From positions 1 to 64,000 of the forward strand of contig NW_027018071.1 in NCBI RefSeq assembly GCF_032854445.1: 64,000 bases of DNA, given 5' to 3'. Numbering within the stretch: position 1 is the stretch's first letter; the number at the start of each line of letters is the position of its first letter. The translations under genes were made by a program, and so were the position numbers. Origin of the DNA: Liolophura sinensis. Its lineage: Eukaryota > Mollusca > Polyplacophora > Chitonida > Chitonidae. A model generated the notes under the pieces. It worked only from the letters and a program-made list of their open reading frames with translations, was not told where the DNA came from and made no database searches. Positions 11,834 to 23,800 of this stretch are shown piece after piece.

Positions 11834-13115
11834 GTAAGAATTATTTTTAGAATAAATCGCTTCCAAACTCTGGTATATTCACCTTAGTTTAACTAAACGC
11901 CATCATATCGTATTTATGTTAATTACATGTAATATTTTAATAGGCATGTTCTTAAATCAAATGGCCCTTTGTTAGACTGTTTAGCCTTTCAAAACGGAAA
12001 CTACAGGTATGCATATTTAAGAGAACTTATGTTTGTCCTTTTTTAAAACCATTTTCTTCATTCCTCAATGAAAAATACATGCATTGTTTCGCACCCCTAT
12101 TTGCAGCGTTCTGGCAATGGGCCAAATGTGTAGAATACGATATCTGTGAAATTAATCTGACTGCAATAAAATCAGAAAATTCGACCCCAATTCTTTTATG
12201 GTTTTCTCTACGGTTCTTCTATATCGGGACTAGTCTTGCTGACAATGGTAACTGATGCTCGTCGGCAGGTACACGTACGTTAATGAGATCAATAACTTTG
12301 TCTCTTTCTTTCAGGACAAATATGTAACTTATTAAACTAACGGTTTTGACAGATAAATGTAACAGCTCTGTGATCTCATCATGTTAGAAATGAAATAAAA
12401 AATGCGATATAGACGTACTTGAGCTCCTAATATGTTTTTTCCAGAGTGCTTACGGTGGATTTCGTTTGGATTCTGTGAGGGTTTTGATAGGTCTGTTATA
12501 TGTTAATTGTGTATTACTGAAAACTCGCTCCACTAACATTATATATACAAACATGTATGCTTAAAGCCTTCCTTTCACTAGGAAATAAAATAGCCTGAGT
12601 AGGAGCCTTGTCAGGTGGGGTTATGTATGGGAGGACTAAGGTTTGCCTGAAGTGAAAGACATAGGTACAGTAAATGGCGCAGAGACATACATGTCTTTAC
12701 AGATAAATGTTATCTGATCGTCAGTTGCACAGACCGGCCCGGATAGCACAGTTGGTAGAGCGTCCGTTTCGGGACCGGTAGATCCAGGATCAATCCTTGG
12801 TCGAGTCACACCTAAGACTTTAAAAGAGGAAGTTGTAACTTCCTCGTTTGGCGTTCAGCATGAAGGGGATAGTGCAACGACTGGTTGACCCGTTTCAGCA
12901 TAATGGCTCGGGCGGGGCGGCTTACTTGCCTTCGGTAAGTCGTCTCAGTGATGCAGCACTAAATAAAAGAGCGGTGAAAATCCGTCCTGCAACAAGGAGG
13001 CACATTACATGTGCATGCACCCCAATGATTCCTTCGTCGTCATATGACTGAAAAATTGTTGAGTACGACGTTAAACCCCAAGCACTCACTCACTCAGTTG
13101 CACAGCGACATACAT
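11834..13115 (+). repeat. Composite spacer 3 (short form, mosaic)
   Basis: The 5' part carries class A sites (GCGTTCTGG, AAATAAAAAATG, CTAACATTATATATAC), while the SINE carries class B sites. The copy therefore looks like a recombinant with a switch between about 12570 and 12830. Private changes include AAATCAAATGG and GCAATAAAATCAG. The SINE lies at 12733-13094. Confidence 0.85.
12733..13094 (+). mobile_element. tRNA-derived SINE, copy in spacer 3
   Basis: Class B type (GTTGTAACTTCC, CAGCATAATGG) with GAAGGGGATAG, as in spacer 4. The A box is intact; GCGTCCGTTTCGG has a T where other copies have C. The direct repeat CAGTTGCACAG is on both sides. The 67-codon frame at 12848-13051 is a by-product of the G-run length and has no family resemblance I can name. 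Confidence 0.8.
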
Positions 13116-16100
13116 ACAAGATGAAGATTGTAATCGACATAATAGCATGTTCAGTTACAAAATGAACATTGTAATCATTGTAATAGCATGTTAAGTTACA
13201 AAGTGAACATTGTAATCCTTATAATTGCATGTTCAGTTACAAGATAAACATTGTAATCATGATAAAAACATGCCCAGTTACAAGGTGAACATAGTAATCA
13301 TTACAATAGCGTGCTCAGTTACAAGATGAACATTGTAATCATTATAAAAACATGCCCAGTTACAAGATGAACATTGTAATAGTTAAAATAGCATGATCAG
13401 TTACGAAGTGAACACTGTAATCATTATAATATCATTTTCAGTTGCAAGATAAACATTGTAATCATTATAATATCATTTTCAGTTACAGGATAAAGATTGT
13501 AATCGACATAATAGCATGTTCAGTTACAAGATGAACATTGTAATCATTGTAATAGCATGTTCAGTTACAAAGTAAACATTGTAATCATTATAATAGCGTC
13601 AATGGTTACAAAATCACCATTGTAATCATTATCAAAACATCATCAGTTGCAAGGTGAACATTGTAATCAGTATATAAGCATGCTCAGTTGCAAAATGGAC
13701 ATTGTAATCATTACAATAGCATATTCAGTTACAAGATGAACATTGTAATCAATATAATAATGCGCTCAGTTACAAGGTGAACCATGTAATCATTGTAATA
13801 GCATGTTCAGTTACAAAGTGAACATTGTAATCCTTATAATTGCATGTTCAGTTACGAGATGAACATTGTAATCATTATAAAGACATAAACAGTTACAAGG
13901 TGAACATTGTAATCAGTATACAAGCATGCTCAGTTGCAAAATGGACATTGTAATCATTACATTAGCATATTCACTTACAAGATGAATATTGTAATTATTA
14001 TAAAAACATCATCAGTTACAATGTAAACATTGTATTCATTATATTAGCTCGTTCACTTACAAGATAAACATTGTAATCATTATAAAAGCATGTTCAGTTA
14101 CAAGGTGAACATAGTAATCATTTTAAAAACATGCTCAGTTGCAAGATGAAAATTGTAATCGACATAATAGCATGTTCAGTTATAAGATGAACATTGTAAT
14201 CATTATAAAAACATTATCAGTTGCAAGGTGAACATTGTAATCAGTATACAAGCATGCTCAGTTGCAAGATAAACATTGTAATCATTACATTAGCATATTC
14301 ACTTACAAGATGAATATTGTAATCATTATAATAACATCATTAGTTACAAAGTAAACATTGTATTCATTATATTAGCACGTTCAATTACAAGATGAACATT
14401 GTAATCATTATAAAAGCATGTTCAGTTACAAGGTGAACATTGTAATCTTTATAAAAACATGCTCAGTTACAAGATGAACATTCTAATCATTATAATAGCA
14501 TGTTCAGTTACAAGGTGGACATTGTAAGTATAAAAGCATGCTCAGTTGCAAAATGGACATTGTAATCATTACATAAGCATATTTAGTTACAAGATGAATA
14601 TTGTAATCATTATATAAACATCATCAGTTACAAAATGAACATTGTATTCATTATATTAGCACGTTCAATTACAGGATGAACATTGTAATCATTATAATAT
14701 CATGCTCAGTTGCAAGATAAAGATTGTAATCGACATAATAGCATGTTCAGTTACAAGATGAACATTGTAATCATTGTAATAGCATGTTCAGTTAGAAAGT
14801 AAACATTGTAATCATTATAATAGCGTCAACGGTTACAAAATCACCATTGTAATCAATATAATAGCATGCTCAGTTACAAAATGAATATTGCAATTATTAT
14901 ATTAGCATATGTAGTTACAAGATGAACATTGTAATCATTATTATAGCATATGTAGTTACAAGATGAACATTGTAATCATTATAAAAACATCATCAGTTAC
15001 AAGGTGAACATTGTAATCAGTATAAAAGCATGCTCAGTTGCAAAATGGATATTGCGATCATTACATTAGCATATTCACTTACAAGATGAACATTGTTATC
15101 ATTATAATAATGTGCTCAGTTACAAGATAAAGATTGTAATCTTTGTAATAGCATGTTCAGTTACAAAGTGAACATTGTAATCCTTATAATTGCATGTTCA
15201 GTTAGAAAGTGAACATTGTAATCATTATAAAAACATCATCAGTTGCAAGGTGAACATTGTAATCAGTATACAAGCATGCTCAGTTGCAAAATGGACATTG
15301 TAATCATTACAATAGCATATTCAGTTACAAGATGAACATTGTAATCATTATAATAATGCGCTCAGTTACAAGGTGAACCATGTAATCATTGTAATAGCAT
15401 GTTCAGTTACAAAGTAAACATTGTAATCCTTATAATTGCATGTTCAGTTACAAAGTGAACATTGTAATCATTATAAAAACATCATCAGTTGCAAGGTGAA
15501 CATTGTAATCAGTATACAAGCATGCTCAGTTGCAAAATGGACATTGTAATCATTACATTAGCATATTCACTTACAAGATGAACATTGTAATCATTATAAT
15601 AACATCACCAGTTACAACATAAGCATTGTATTCATTTTATTAGCTCGATCACTTACAAGATAAACATTGTAATCATTATAAAAGCATGTTCAGTTACAAG
15701 GTGAACATAGTAATCATTTTAAAAGCATGCTCAGTTGCAAGATGAGGATCGACATAATCGACATGTTCAGTTATAAGATGAACATTGTAATCATTATAAA
15801 AACATCATCAGTTGCAAGGTGAACATTGTAATCAGTATACAAGCATGCTCAGTTGCAAGATAAACATTGTAATCATTACATTAGCATATTCAGTTACAAG
15901 ATGAATATTGTAATCATTATAATAACATCATCAGTTACAAAGTAAACATTGTATTCATTATATTAGCACGTTCAATTACAAGATGAACATTGTAATCATT
16001 ATAAAAGCATGTTCAGTTACAAGGTGAACATTGTAATCTTTATAAAAACATGCTCAGTTACAAGATGAACATTCTAATCATTATAATAGCATGTTCATTT

Positions 16101-17013
16101 ACAAGGTGGACATTGTAAGTATAAAAGCATGCTCAGTTGCAAAATGGACATTGTAATCATTACATAAGCATATTTAGTTACAAGATAAATATTGTAATCA
16201 TTATAATAACATCATCAGTTACAAAATGAACATTGTATTCATTATATTAGCACGTTCAATTACAGGATGAACATTGTAATCATTATAATATCATGCTCAG
16301 TTGCAAGATAAAGATTGTAATCGACATAATAGCATGTTCAGTTACAAGATGAACATTGTAATCATTGTAATAGCATGTTCAGTTACAAAGTGAACATTGT
16401 AATTCTTATAATTGCATGTTCAGTTACAAGATGAACGTTGTAATCATTATAAAAACATCATCAGTTCCTAGGTGAACATTGTAATCAGTATACAAGCATG
16501 CTCAGTTGCAAAATGGACATTGTAATCATTACAATAGCATATTCAGTTACAAGATGAACATTGGAATCATTATAATAATGTGCTCAGTTACAAGGAGAAC
16601 ATTGAAATCATTACAATAGCGTGCTCAGTTACAAGGTGAACATTGTAATCCATATAAAAACATGCCCAGTTACAAGTTGAACATTGTAATAGTTAAAATA
16701 GCATGCTCAAATACAAGATGAGCAATGTAATCATTATAATAGCATGCTCAATTACAAGATGAAAATTGTAATTCGTATAATAGCATGCTCAGTTACAACA
16801 TGAACATTGTAATCATTATAATAGCATGTTCAGTTACAAGATGAACATTGTAATCAGTATAATAGCATGCTCAGTTACAAAATTAATATTTTAATTATTA
16901 CACTAGTATGCCCAGTTACAAGATGAACATTGTAATCAGTATAATAGCGTGCTCAGTTACAAGATGAGCAATGTAATCATTATAATAGCATGTTCAGTTA
17001 CCAGATGAACATT
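13116..17013. repeat. 41-bp satellite array, block S3
   Basis: About 95 monomers with the usual internal order. Unusual monomers include one near 15741 where GATGAGGATCGACATAATCG replaces the normal GATGAAGATTGTAATCGACA (a small internal deletion with a duplicated TCGACA motif). No gene. Confidence 0.95.
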
Positions 17014-18295
17014 GTAAGAATTATTTTTAGAATAAATCGCTTCCAAACTCTGGTATATTCACCTTAGTTTAACTAAACGCCATCATATCGTATTTATGTT
17101 AATTACATGTAATATTGTAATAGGCATGTTCTTAAGTCAAGTGGCCCTTTGTTAGACTGTTTAGCCTTTCAAAACGAAAAATACAGGTATGCATATTTAA
17201 GAGAACTTAAGTTTGTCCTTTTTTAAAACCATTTTCTTCATTCCTCAATGAAAAATACATGCATTGTTTCGCACCCCTATTTGCAGCGTACTGGCAATGG
17301 GCCAAATGTGTAGAATACGATATCTGTGAAATTAATCTGACTGCAATAAGATCAGAAAATTCGACCCCATTTCTTTGATGGTTTTCTCTACGGTTCTTCT
17401 ATATCGGGACTAGTCTTGCTGACAATGGTAACTGATGCTCGTCGGCAGGTACACGTACGTTAATGAGATCAACAACTTTGTCTCTTTCTTTCAGGACAAA
17501 TATGTAACTTATTAAACTAACAGTTTTGACAGATAAATGTAACAGCTCTGTGATCTCATCATGTTAGAAATGAAATAACAAATGCGATATAGACGTACTT
17601 GAGATCCTAATATTTTTTTTCCAGAGTGCTTACGGTGGACTTCGTTTGGATTCTGTGAGGGTTTTGATAGGTCTGTTATATGTTAATTGTGTATTACTGA
17701 AAACTCGCTCCACTAATATTATATGTACAAACATGTTTGCTTAAAGCCTTCCTTTCACTAGGAAATAAAATAGCCTGAGTAGGAGCCTTGTCAGGTGGGG
17801 TTATGTATGGGAGGACTAAGGTTTGCCTGAAGTGAAAGACATAGGTACAGTAAATGGCGCAGAGACATACATGTCTTTACAGATAAATGTTATCTGATCG
17901 TCAGTTGCACAGACCGGCCCGGATAGCACAGTTGGTAGAGCGTCCGCTTCGGGACCGGTAGATCCAGGATCAATCCTTGGTCGAGTCACACCTAAGACTT
18001 TAAAAGAGGAAGTTGTAACTTCCTCGTTTGGCGTTCAGCATGAAGGGGATAGTGCAACGACTGGTTGACCCGTTTCAGCATAATGGCTCGGGCGGGGCGG
18101 CTTACTTGCCTTCGGTAAGTCGTCTCAGTGATGCAGCACTAAATAAAAGAGCGGTGAAAATCCGTCCTGCAACAAGGAGGCACATTACACGTGCATGCAC
18201 CCTAATGATTCCTTCGTCGTCATATGACTGAAAAATTGTTGAGTACGACGTTAAACCCCAAGCACTCACTCACTCAGTTGCACAGCGACATACAT
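17014..18295 (+). repeat. Composite spacer 4 (short form)
   Basis: Class B by GCGTACTGG, AAATAACAAATG and CTAATATTATATGTAC, but with CTCTACGG. It carries GAGATCCTAATATTTTTTTT where most copies read GAGCTCCTAATATGTTTTTT; the only other copy with this variant is spacer 8. The SINE lies at 17913-18274. Confidence 0.85.
17913..18274 (+). mobile_element. tRNA-derived SINE, copy in spacer 4
   Basis: Class B copy (GTTGTAACTTCC, GAAGGGGATAG, CAGCATAATGG) with A box TAGCACAGTTGG and flanking CAGTTGCACAG repeats. A 67-codon frame (18028-18231) is open by chance. Confidence 0.8.
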
Positions 18296-18883
18296 ACAAG
18301 ATGAAGATTGTAATCGACATAATGGCATGTTCAGTTACAAAATGAACATTGTAATCATTGTAATAGCATGTTAAGTTACAAAGTGAACATTGTAATCCTT
18401 ATAATTGCATGTTCAGTTACAAGATGAACATTGTAATCTTTATAAAAACATCATCAGTTGCAAGGTGAACATTGTAATCAGTATAAAAGCATGCTCAGTT
18501 GCAAAATGGACATTGTAATCATTACAATAGCATATTCAGTTACAAGATGAATATTGTAATCATTATAATAACATCATCAGTTACAAAATGAACATTGTAA
18601 TCATTATAATAGCATGCTCAATTACAAGATGAAGATTGTAATTCGTATAATAGCATGCTCAGTTACAACATGAACATTGTAATCATTATAATAGCATGTT
18701 CAGTTACAAGATGAACATTGTAATCAGTATAATAGCATGCTCAGTTACAAAATTAATATTTTAATTATTACACTAGTATGCCCAGTTACAAGATGAACAT
18801 TGTAATCAGTATAATAGCGTGCTCAGTTACAAGATGAGCAATGTAATCATTATAATAGCATGTTCAGTTACCAGATGAACATT
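18296..18883. repeat. 41-bp satellite array, block S4
   Basis: Shortest complete block, about 14 monomers. It passes from post-spacer to pre-spacer monomers with almost no interior, giving a spacer-to-spacer distance of only 1,870 bp. No gene. Confidence 0.95.
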
Positions 18884-19782
18884 GTAAGAATTATTTTTAG
18901 AATAAATCGCTTCCAAACTCTGGTATATTCACCTTAGTTTAACTAAACGCCATCATATCGTATTTATGTTAATTACATGTAATATTGTAATAGGCATGTT
19001 CTTAAGTCAAGTGGCCCTTTGTTAGACTGTTTAGCCTTTCAAAACGGAAACTACAGGTATGCATATTTAAGAGAACTTAAGTTTGTCCTTTTTTAAAACC
19101 ATTTTCTTCATTCCTCAATGAAAAATACATGCATTGTTTCGCACCCCTATTTGCAGCGTTCTGGCAATGGGCCAAATGTGTAGAATACGATATCTGTGAA
19201 ATTAATCTGACTGCAATAAGATCAGAAAATTCGACCCCAATTCTTTGATGGTTTTCTCTACGGTTCTTCTATATCGGGACTAGTCTTGCTGACAATGGTA
19301 ACTCATGCTCGTCGGCAGGTACACGTACGTTAATGAGATCAATAACTTTGTCTCTTTCTTTCAGGACAAATATGTAACTTATTAAACTAACGGTTTTGAC
19401 AGATAAATGTAACAGCTCTGTGATCTCATCATGTTAGAAATGAAATAAAAAATGCGATATAGACGTACTTGAGCTCCTAATATGTTTTTTCCAGAGTGCT
19501 TACGGTGGACTTCGTTTGGATTCTGTGAGGGTTTTGATAGGTCTGTTATATGTTAATTGTGTATTACTGAAAACTCGCTCCACTAACATTATATATACAA
19601 ACATGTATGCTTAAAGCCTTCCTTTCACTAGGAAATAAAATAGCCTGAGTAGGAGCCTTGTCAGGTGGGGTTATGTATGGGAGGACTAAGGTTTGCCTGA
19701 AGTGAAAGACATAGGTACAGTAAATGGCGCAGAGACATACATGTCTTTACAGATAAATGTTATCTGATCGTCAGTTGCACAG

Positions 19783-20149
19783 ACCGGCCCGGATAGCACA
19801 GTTGGTAGAGCGTCCGCTTCGGGACCGGTAGATCCAGGATCAATCCTTGGTCGAGTCACACCTAAGACTTTAAAAGAGGAAGTTGTGACTTCCTCGTTTG
19901 GCGTTCAGCATGAAGGGGGATAGTGCAACGACTGGTTGACCCGTTTCAGTATAATGGCTCGGGCGGGGCGGCTTACTTGCCTTCGGTAAGTCGTCTCAGT
20001 GATGCAGCACTAAATAAAAGAGCGGTGAAAATCCGTCCTGCAACAAGGAGGCACATTAAACGTGCATGCACCCTAATGATTCCTTCGTCGTCATATGACT
20101 GAAAAATTGTTGAGTACGACGTTAAACCCCAAGCACTCACTCACTCACT
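19783..20149 (+). mobile_element. tRNA-derived SINE, copy in spacer 5
   Basis: Class A copy (GTTGTGACTTCC, GAAGGGGGATAG, CAGTATAATGG) with one more CACT unit in its tail than copies 1-4. CAGTTGCACAG flanks both ends. Because the long spacer keeps sequence beyond the right repeat, the pre-insertion site can be read here: the SINE landed between two tandem copies of a ~50-bp unit. Confidence 0.8.
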
Positions 20150-20210
20150 CAGTTGCACAGCGACATACATGTCTATACAGAAAAATGCTATCTGATCGCA
20201 GTCAGTGTAA

Positions 20211-20352
20211 AATTCCTGACGGTGTTTACTGTGCAGCAGAGATTCAGGATGGTGCTTACTGTGTAGCAGAGTTTCAGGATGGTATTTACTGTGCAGCAGA
20301 GATTCAGGATGGTGTTTACGGTGCAACAGAGATTCAGTATGGTGTTAATTGA
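20211..20352 (+). repeat. 30-bp minisatellite in long spacer 5
   Basis: About four and a half units of the type GATTCAGGATGGTGTTTACT plus GTGCAGCAGA, starting at 20211, 20241, 20271, 20301 and 20331. The unit length is a multiple of three and lacks stops on both strands, giving an 85-codon frame on + (20095-20352) and a 61-codon frame on - (20141-20326) with a ten-residue repeat (CAAEIQDGVY). The + frame begins inside the SINE tail, so I treat it as non-coding. Confidence 0.8.
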
Positions 20353-20872
20353 TTTAATCAACGATTCAGGAAAACACAGTGATCCAGGTTTAGAAGCTTC
20401 AGGTTATATTAATATCTTGAAGTAATGATACTTCGTTGCTTGAAACCATTTAAACATCCGAATTCCACTCACTCTGTCAACACGCTGGATGAAAGAATAT
20501 ATTGGAGTGAAATCAGTTAGAGAAACACATGATTTTCTATCGGCCTCACAACGTTTTACATTTTACTTACTTATTTAATTTTTGTTTGAGGAGGGCCTCA
20601 GTTACCGATGGGGTCAGCACGCCATCGCCCTCTGTAATCCCACATGGAACACTGGGGTTAGAGCTGATTTCCTAGCTGGCACCATCTTTTAAGTGCCAAT
20701 ATTGAGAAATGCCTTCTATTTCTTCTCAACGATCAACGGTACAAAGATGCAGTTTGGACCAAATACACGCTAAAAAGCTCATCTTATCCCCACACTTTAT
20801 CCACACTAAATCTTTCATTTTTCCCCTCAGCTGAAATAGACTAAATCCAGTTAAAGAGACTCGTGTCTTATG
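20353..20872. repeat. Unrecognised tail of long spacer 5
   Basis: 520 bp with no satellite similarity and no useful open frame. Read on the minus strand, about 20560-20700 ends in an A-rich run (AAATAAGTAAGTAAAATG), which resembles the 3' end of a retroposon fragment, but no family is recognised. The matching tail in spacer 11 (62937-63455) differs at only about five positions by eye. Confidence 0.6.
20560..20700 (-). mobile_element. Possible retroposon 3' fragment
   Basis: The minus-strand sequence finishes with an AAATAAGTAAGTAA-like tail preceded by GAGGCCCTCCTCAAACAAAA. No A or B box and no target-site duplication were identified, so this is a weak call based on tail composition. Confidence 0.25.
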
Positions 20873-23800
20873 ATAGCATGCTCAGTTACAAGATAAACAT
20901 TGTAAACATTATATTATCACGCTCACTTACAAGGTAAACATTGTAATCATTATAATAGAAAGCTCAGTTACAGGATGAAAATTGTAATCATAATAGCATG
21001 TTCAGTTACAAGATGAATATTGTAATCATTATAATAACATCATCAGTTACAAAATGAACATTGTATTCATTATATTAGCACGTTCAATTACAACATGAAC
21101 ATTGTAATCATTATAATAGCATGCTCAGTTACAAGATGAACATTGTAAACAGTATAATAGCGTGCTCATTTACAAAATGAACATTGTCATCATTATAATA
21201 GCATGGTAAGTTACAAGATGAACATTGTAATCATTATAAAAACATCATCAGTTACAAGGTGAACATTGTAATCAGTATAAAAGCATGCTCAGTTGCAAAA
21301 TGAACATTGTAATCATTATAATAGCATGTTCAGTTACAAGGTGAACATTGTAATTATTATAAAAACATGCCCAGTTACAAGATGAACATTGTAATCATTA
21401 TAATAGCATGCTTAGTTTCAAGATAAACATTGTAATCATTATAATATCATTTTCAGTTGCAAGATGAAGATTGTAATCGACATAATAGCATGTTCTGTTA
21501 CAAAATGAACATTGTAATCATTGTAATAGCATGTTCAGTTACAAAGTGAACATTGTAATCCTTATAATTGCATGTTCAGTTACAAGATGAACATTGTAAT
21601 CATGATATAAACATCATCAGTTGCAAGGTGAACATTGTAATCAGTATACAAGCATGCTCAGTTGCAAATTGGACATTGTAATCATTACAATAGCATATTC
21701 AGTTACAAGATGAACATTGTAATCATTATAATCATGTGCTCACTTACAAGGTGAACATTATAATCATTACAATAGCGTGCTCAGTTACAAGATGAACATT
21801 GTAATCATTATAAAAACATGCCCAGTTACAAGATGAACATTGTAATAGTTAAAATAGCATGATCAGTTACGAAGTGAACATTGTAATCATTATAATATCA
21901 TTTTCAGTTGCAAGATAAACATTGTAATCATTATAATATCATTTTCAGTTACAAAATGAACATTGTAAACAGTATAATAGCGTGCTCATTTACAAAATGA
22001 ACATTGTCATCATTATAATAGCATGCTAAGTTACAAGATGAACATTGTAATCATTATAAAAACATCATCAGTTACAAGGTGAACATTGTAATCAGTATAA
22101 AAGCATGCTCAGTTGCAAAATGAACATTGTAATCATTATAATAGCATGTTCAGTTACAAGGTGAACATTGTAATTATTATAAAAACATGCCCAGTTACAA
22201 GATGAACATTGTAATACTTCTAATAGCATGTTCAGTTACGAAGTGAACATTGTAATCATTATAATAGCATGCTTAGTTTCAAGATAAACATTGTAATCAT
22301 TATAATATCATTTTCAGTTGCAAGATGAAGATTGTAATCGACATAATAGCATGTTCAGTTACAAGATGAACATTGTAATCATTGTAATAGCATGTTCAGT
22401 TACAAAGTGAACATTGTAATCCTTATAATTGCATGTTCAGTTACAAGATGAACATTGTAATCATGATAAAAACATCATCAGTTGCAAGGTGAACATTGTA
22501 ATCAGTATACAAGCATGCTCAGTTGCAAATTGGACATTGTAATCATTACAATAGCATATTCAGTTACAAGATGAACATTGTAATCATTATAATCATGTGC
22601 TCAGTTACAAGGTGAACATTATAATTATTACAATAGCGTGCTCAGTTACAAGATGAACATTGTAATCATTATAAAAACATGCCCAGTTACAAGATGAACA
22701 TTGTAATAGTTAAAATAGCATGATCAGTTACGAAGTGAACATTGTAATCATTATAATATCATTTTCAGTTGCAAGATAAACATTGTAATCATTATAATAT
22801 CATTTTCAGTTACAAGATAAAGATTGTAATCGACATAATAGCATGTTCAGTTACAAGATGAACATTGTAATCATTGTAATAGCATGTTCAGTTACAAAGT
22901 AAACATTGTAATCATTATAATAGCGTCAACGGTTACAAAATCACCATTGTAATCAAAACAATAGCATGCTCAGTTACAAAATGAATATTGCAATTATTAT
23001 ATTAGCATATGTAGTTACAAGACGAACATTGTAATCATTATTATAGCATATGTAGTTACAAGATGAACATTGTAATCATTATAAAAACATCATCAGTTAC
23101 AAGGTGAACATTGTAATCAGTATAAAAGCATGCTCAGTTGCAAAATGGATATTGTAATCATTACATTAGCATGTTCACTTACAAGATGAACATTGTAATC
23201 ATTATAATAATGTGCTCAGTTACAAGGTGAACAATGTAATCTTTGTAATAGCATGTTCAGTTACAAAGTGAACATTGTAATCCTTATAATTGCATGTTCA
23301 GTTACAAAGTGAACATTGTAATCATTATAAAAACATCATCAGTTGCAAGGTGAACATTGTAATCAGTATATAAGTATGCTCAGTTGCAAAATGGACATTG
23401 TAATCATTACAATAGCATATTCAGTTACAAGATGAACATTGTAATCATTATAATAATGCGCTCAGTTACAAGGTGAACAATGTAATCATTGTAATAGCAT
23501 GTTCAGTTACAAAGTGAACATTGTAATCCTTATAATTGCATGTTCAGTTACAAGATGAACATTGTAATCATTATAAAAAGTAAACAGTTTCAAGGTGAAC
23601 ATTGTAATCACTATACAAGCATGCTCAGTTGCAAAATGGACATTGTAATCATTACATTAGCATATTCACTTACAAGATGAATATTGTAATCATTATAATA
23701 ACATCATCAGTTACAACATAAGCATTGTATTCATTATATTAGCTCGTTCACTTACAAGATAAACATTGTAATCATTATAAAAGCATGTTCAGTTACAAGG

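Larger units (their letters stand above)
18884..20872 (+). repeat. Composite spacer 5 (long form)
   Basis: Class A spacer with an added 3' tail that the short form lacks. After the SINE (19783-20149) and its direct repeat come a second copy of a 37-bp segment (20162-20198; first copy 19734-19770, three mismatches), a 30-bp minisatellite (20211-20352), about 500 bp of unrecognised sequence, and then satellite. It shares ACTCATGCTC with spacer 11, whose start lies exactly 42,584 bp away. The short form looks like a deletion derivative of this one. Confidence 0.85.

Noticed and set aside
20095-20352. 85-codon + frame and 61-codon - frame over the minisatellite (also at 62679)
   Set aside because: The + frame starts in the SINE tail and is open because the repeat period is 30 bp; both strands being open argues for chance.
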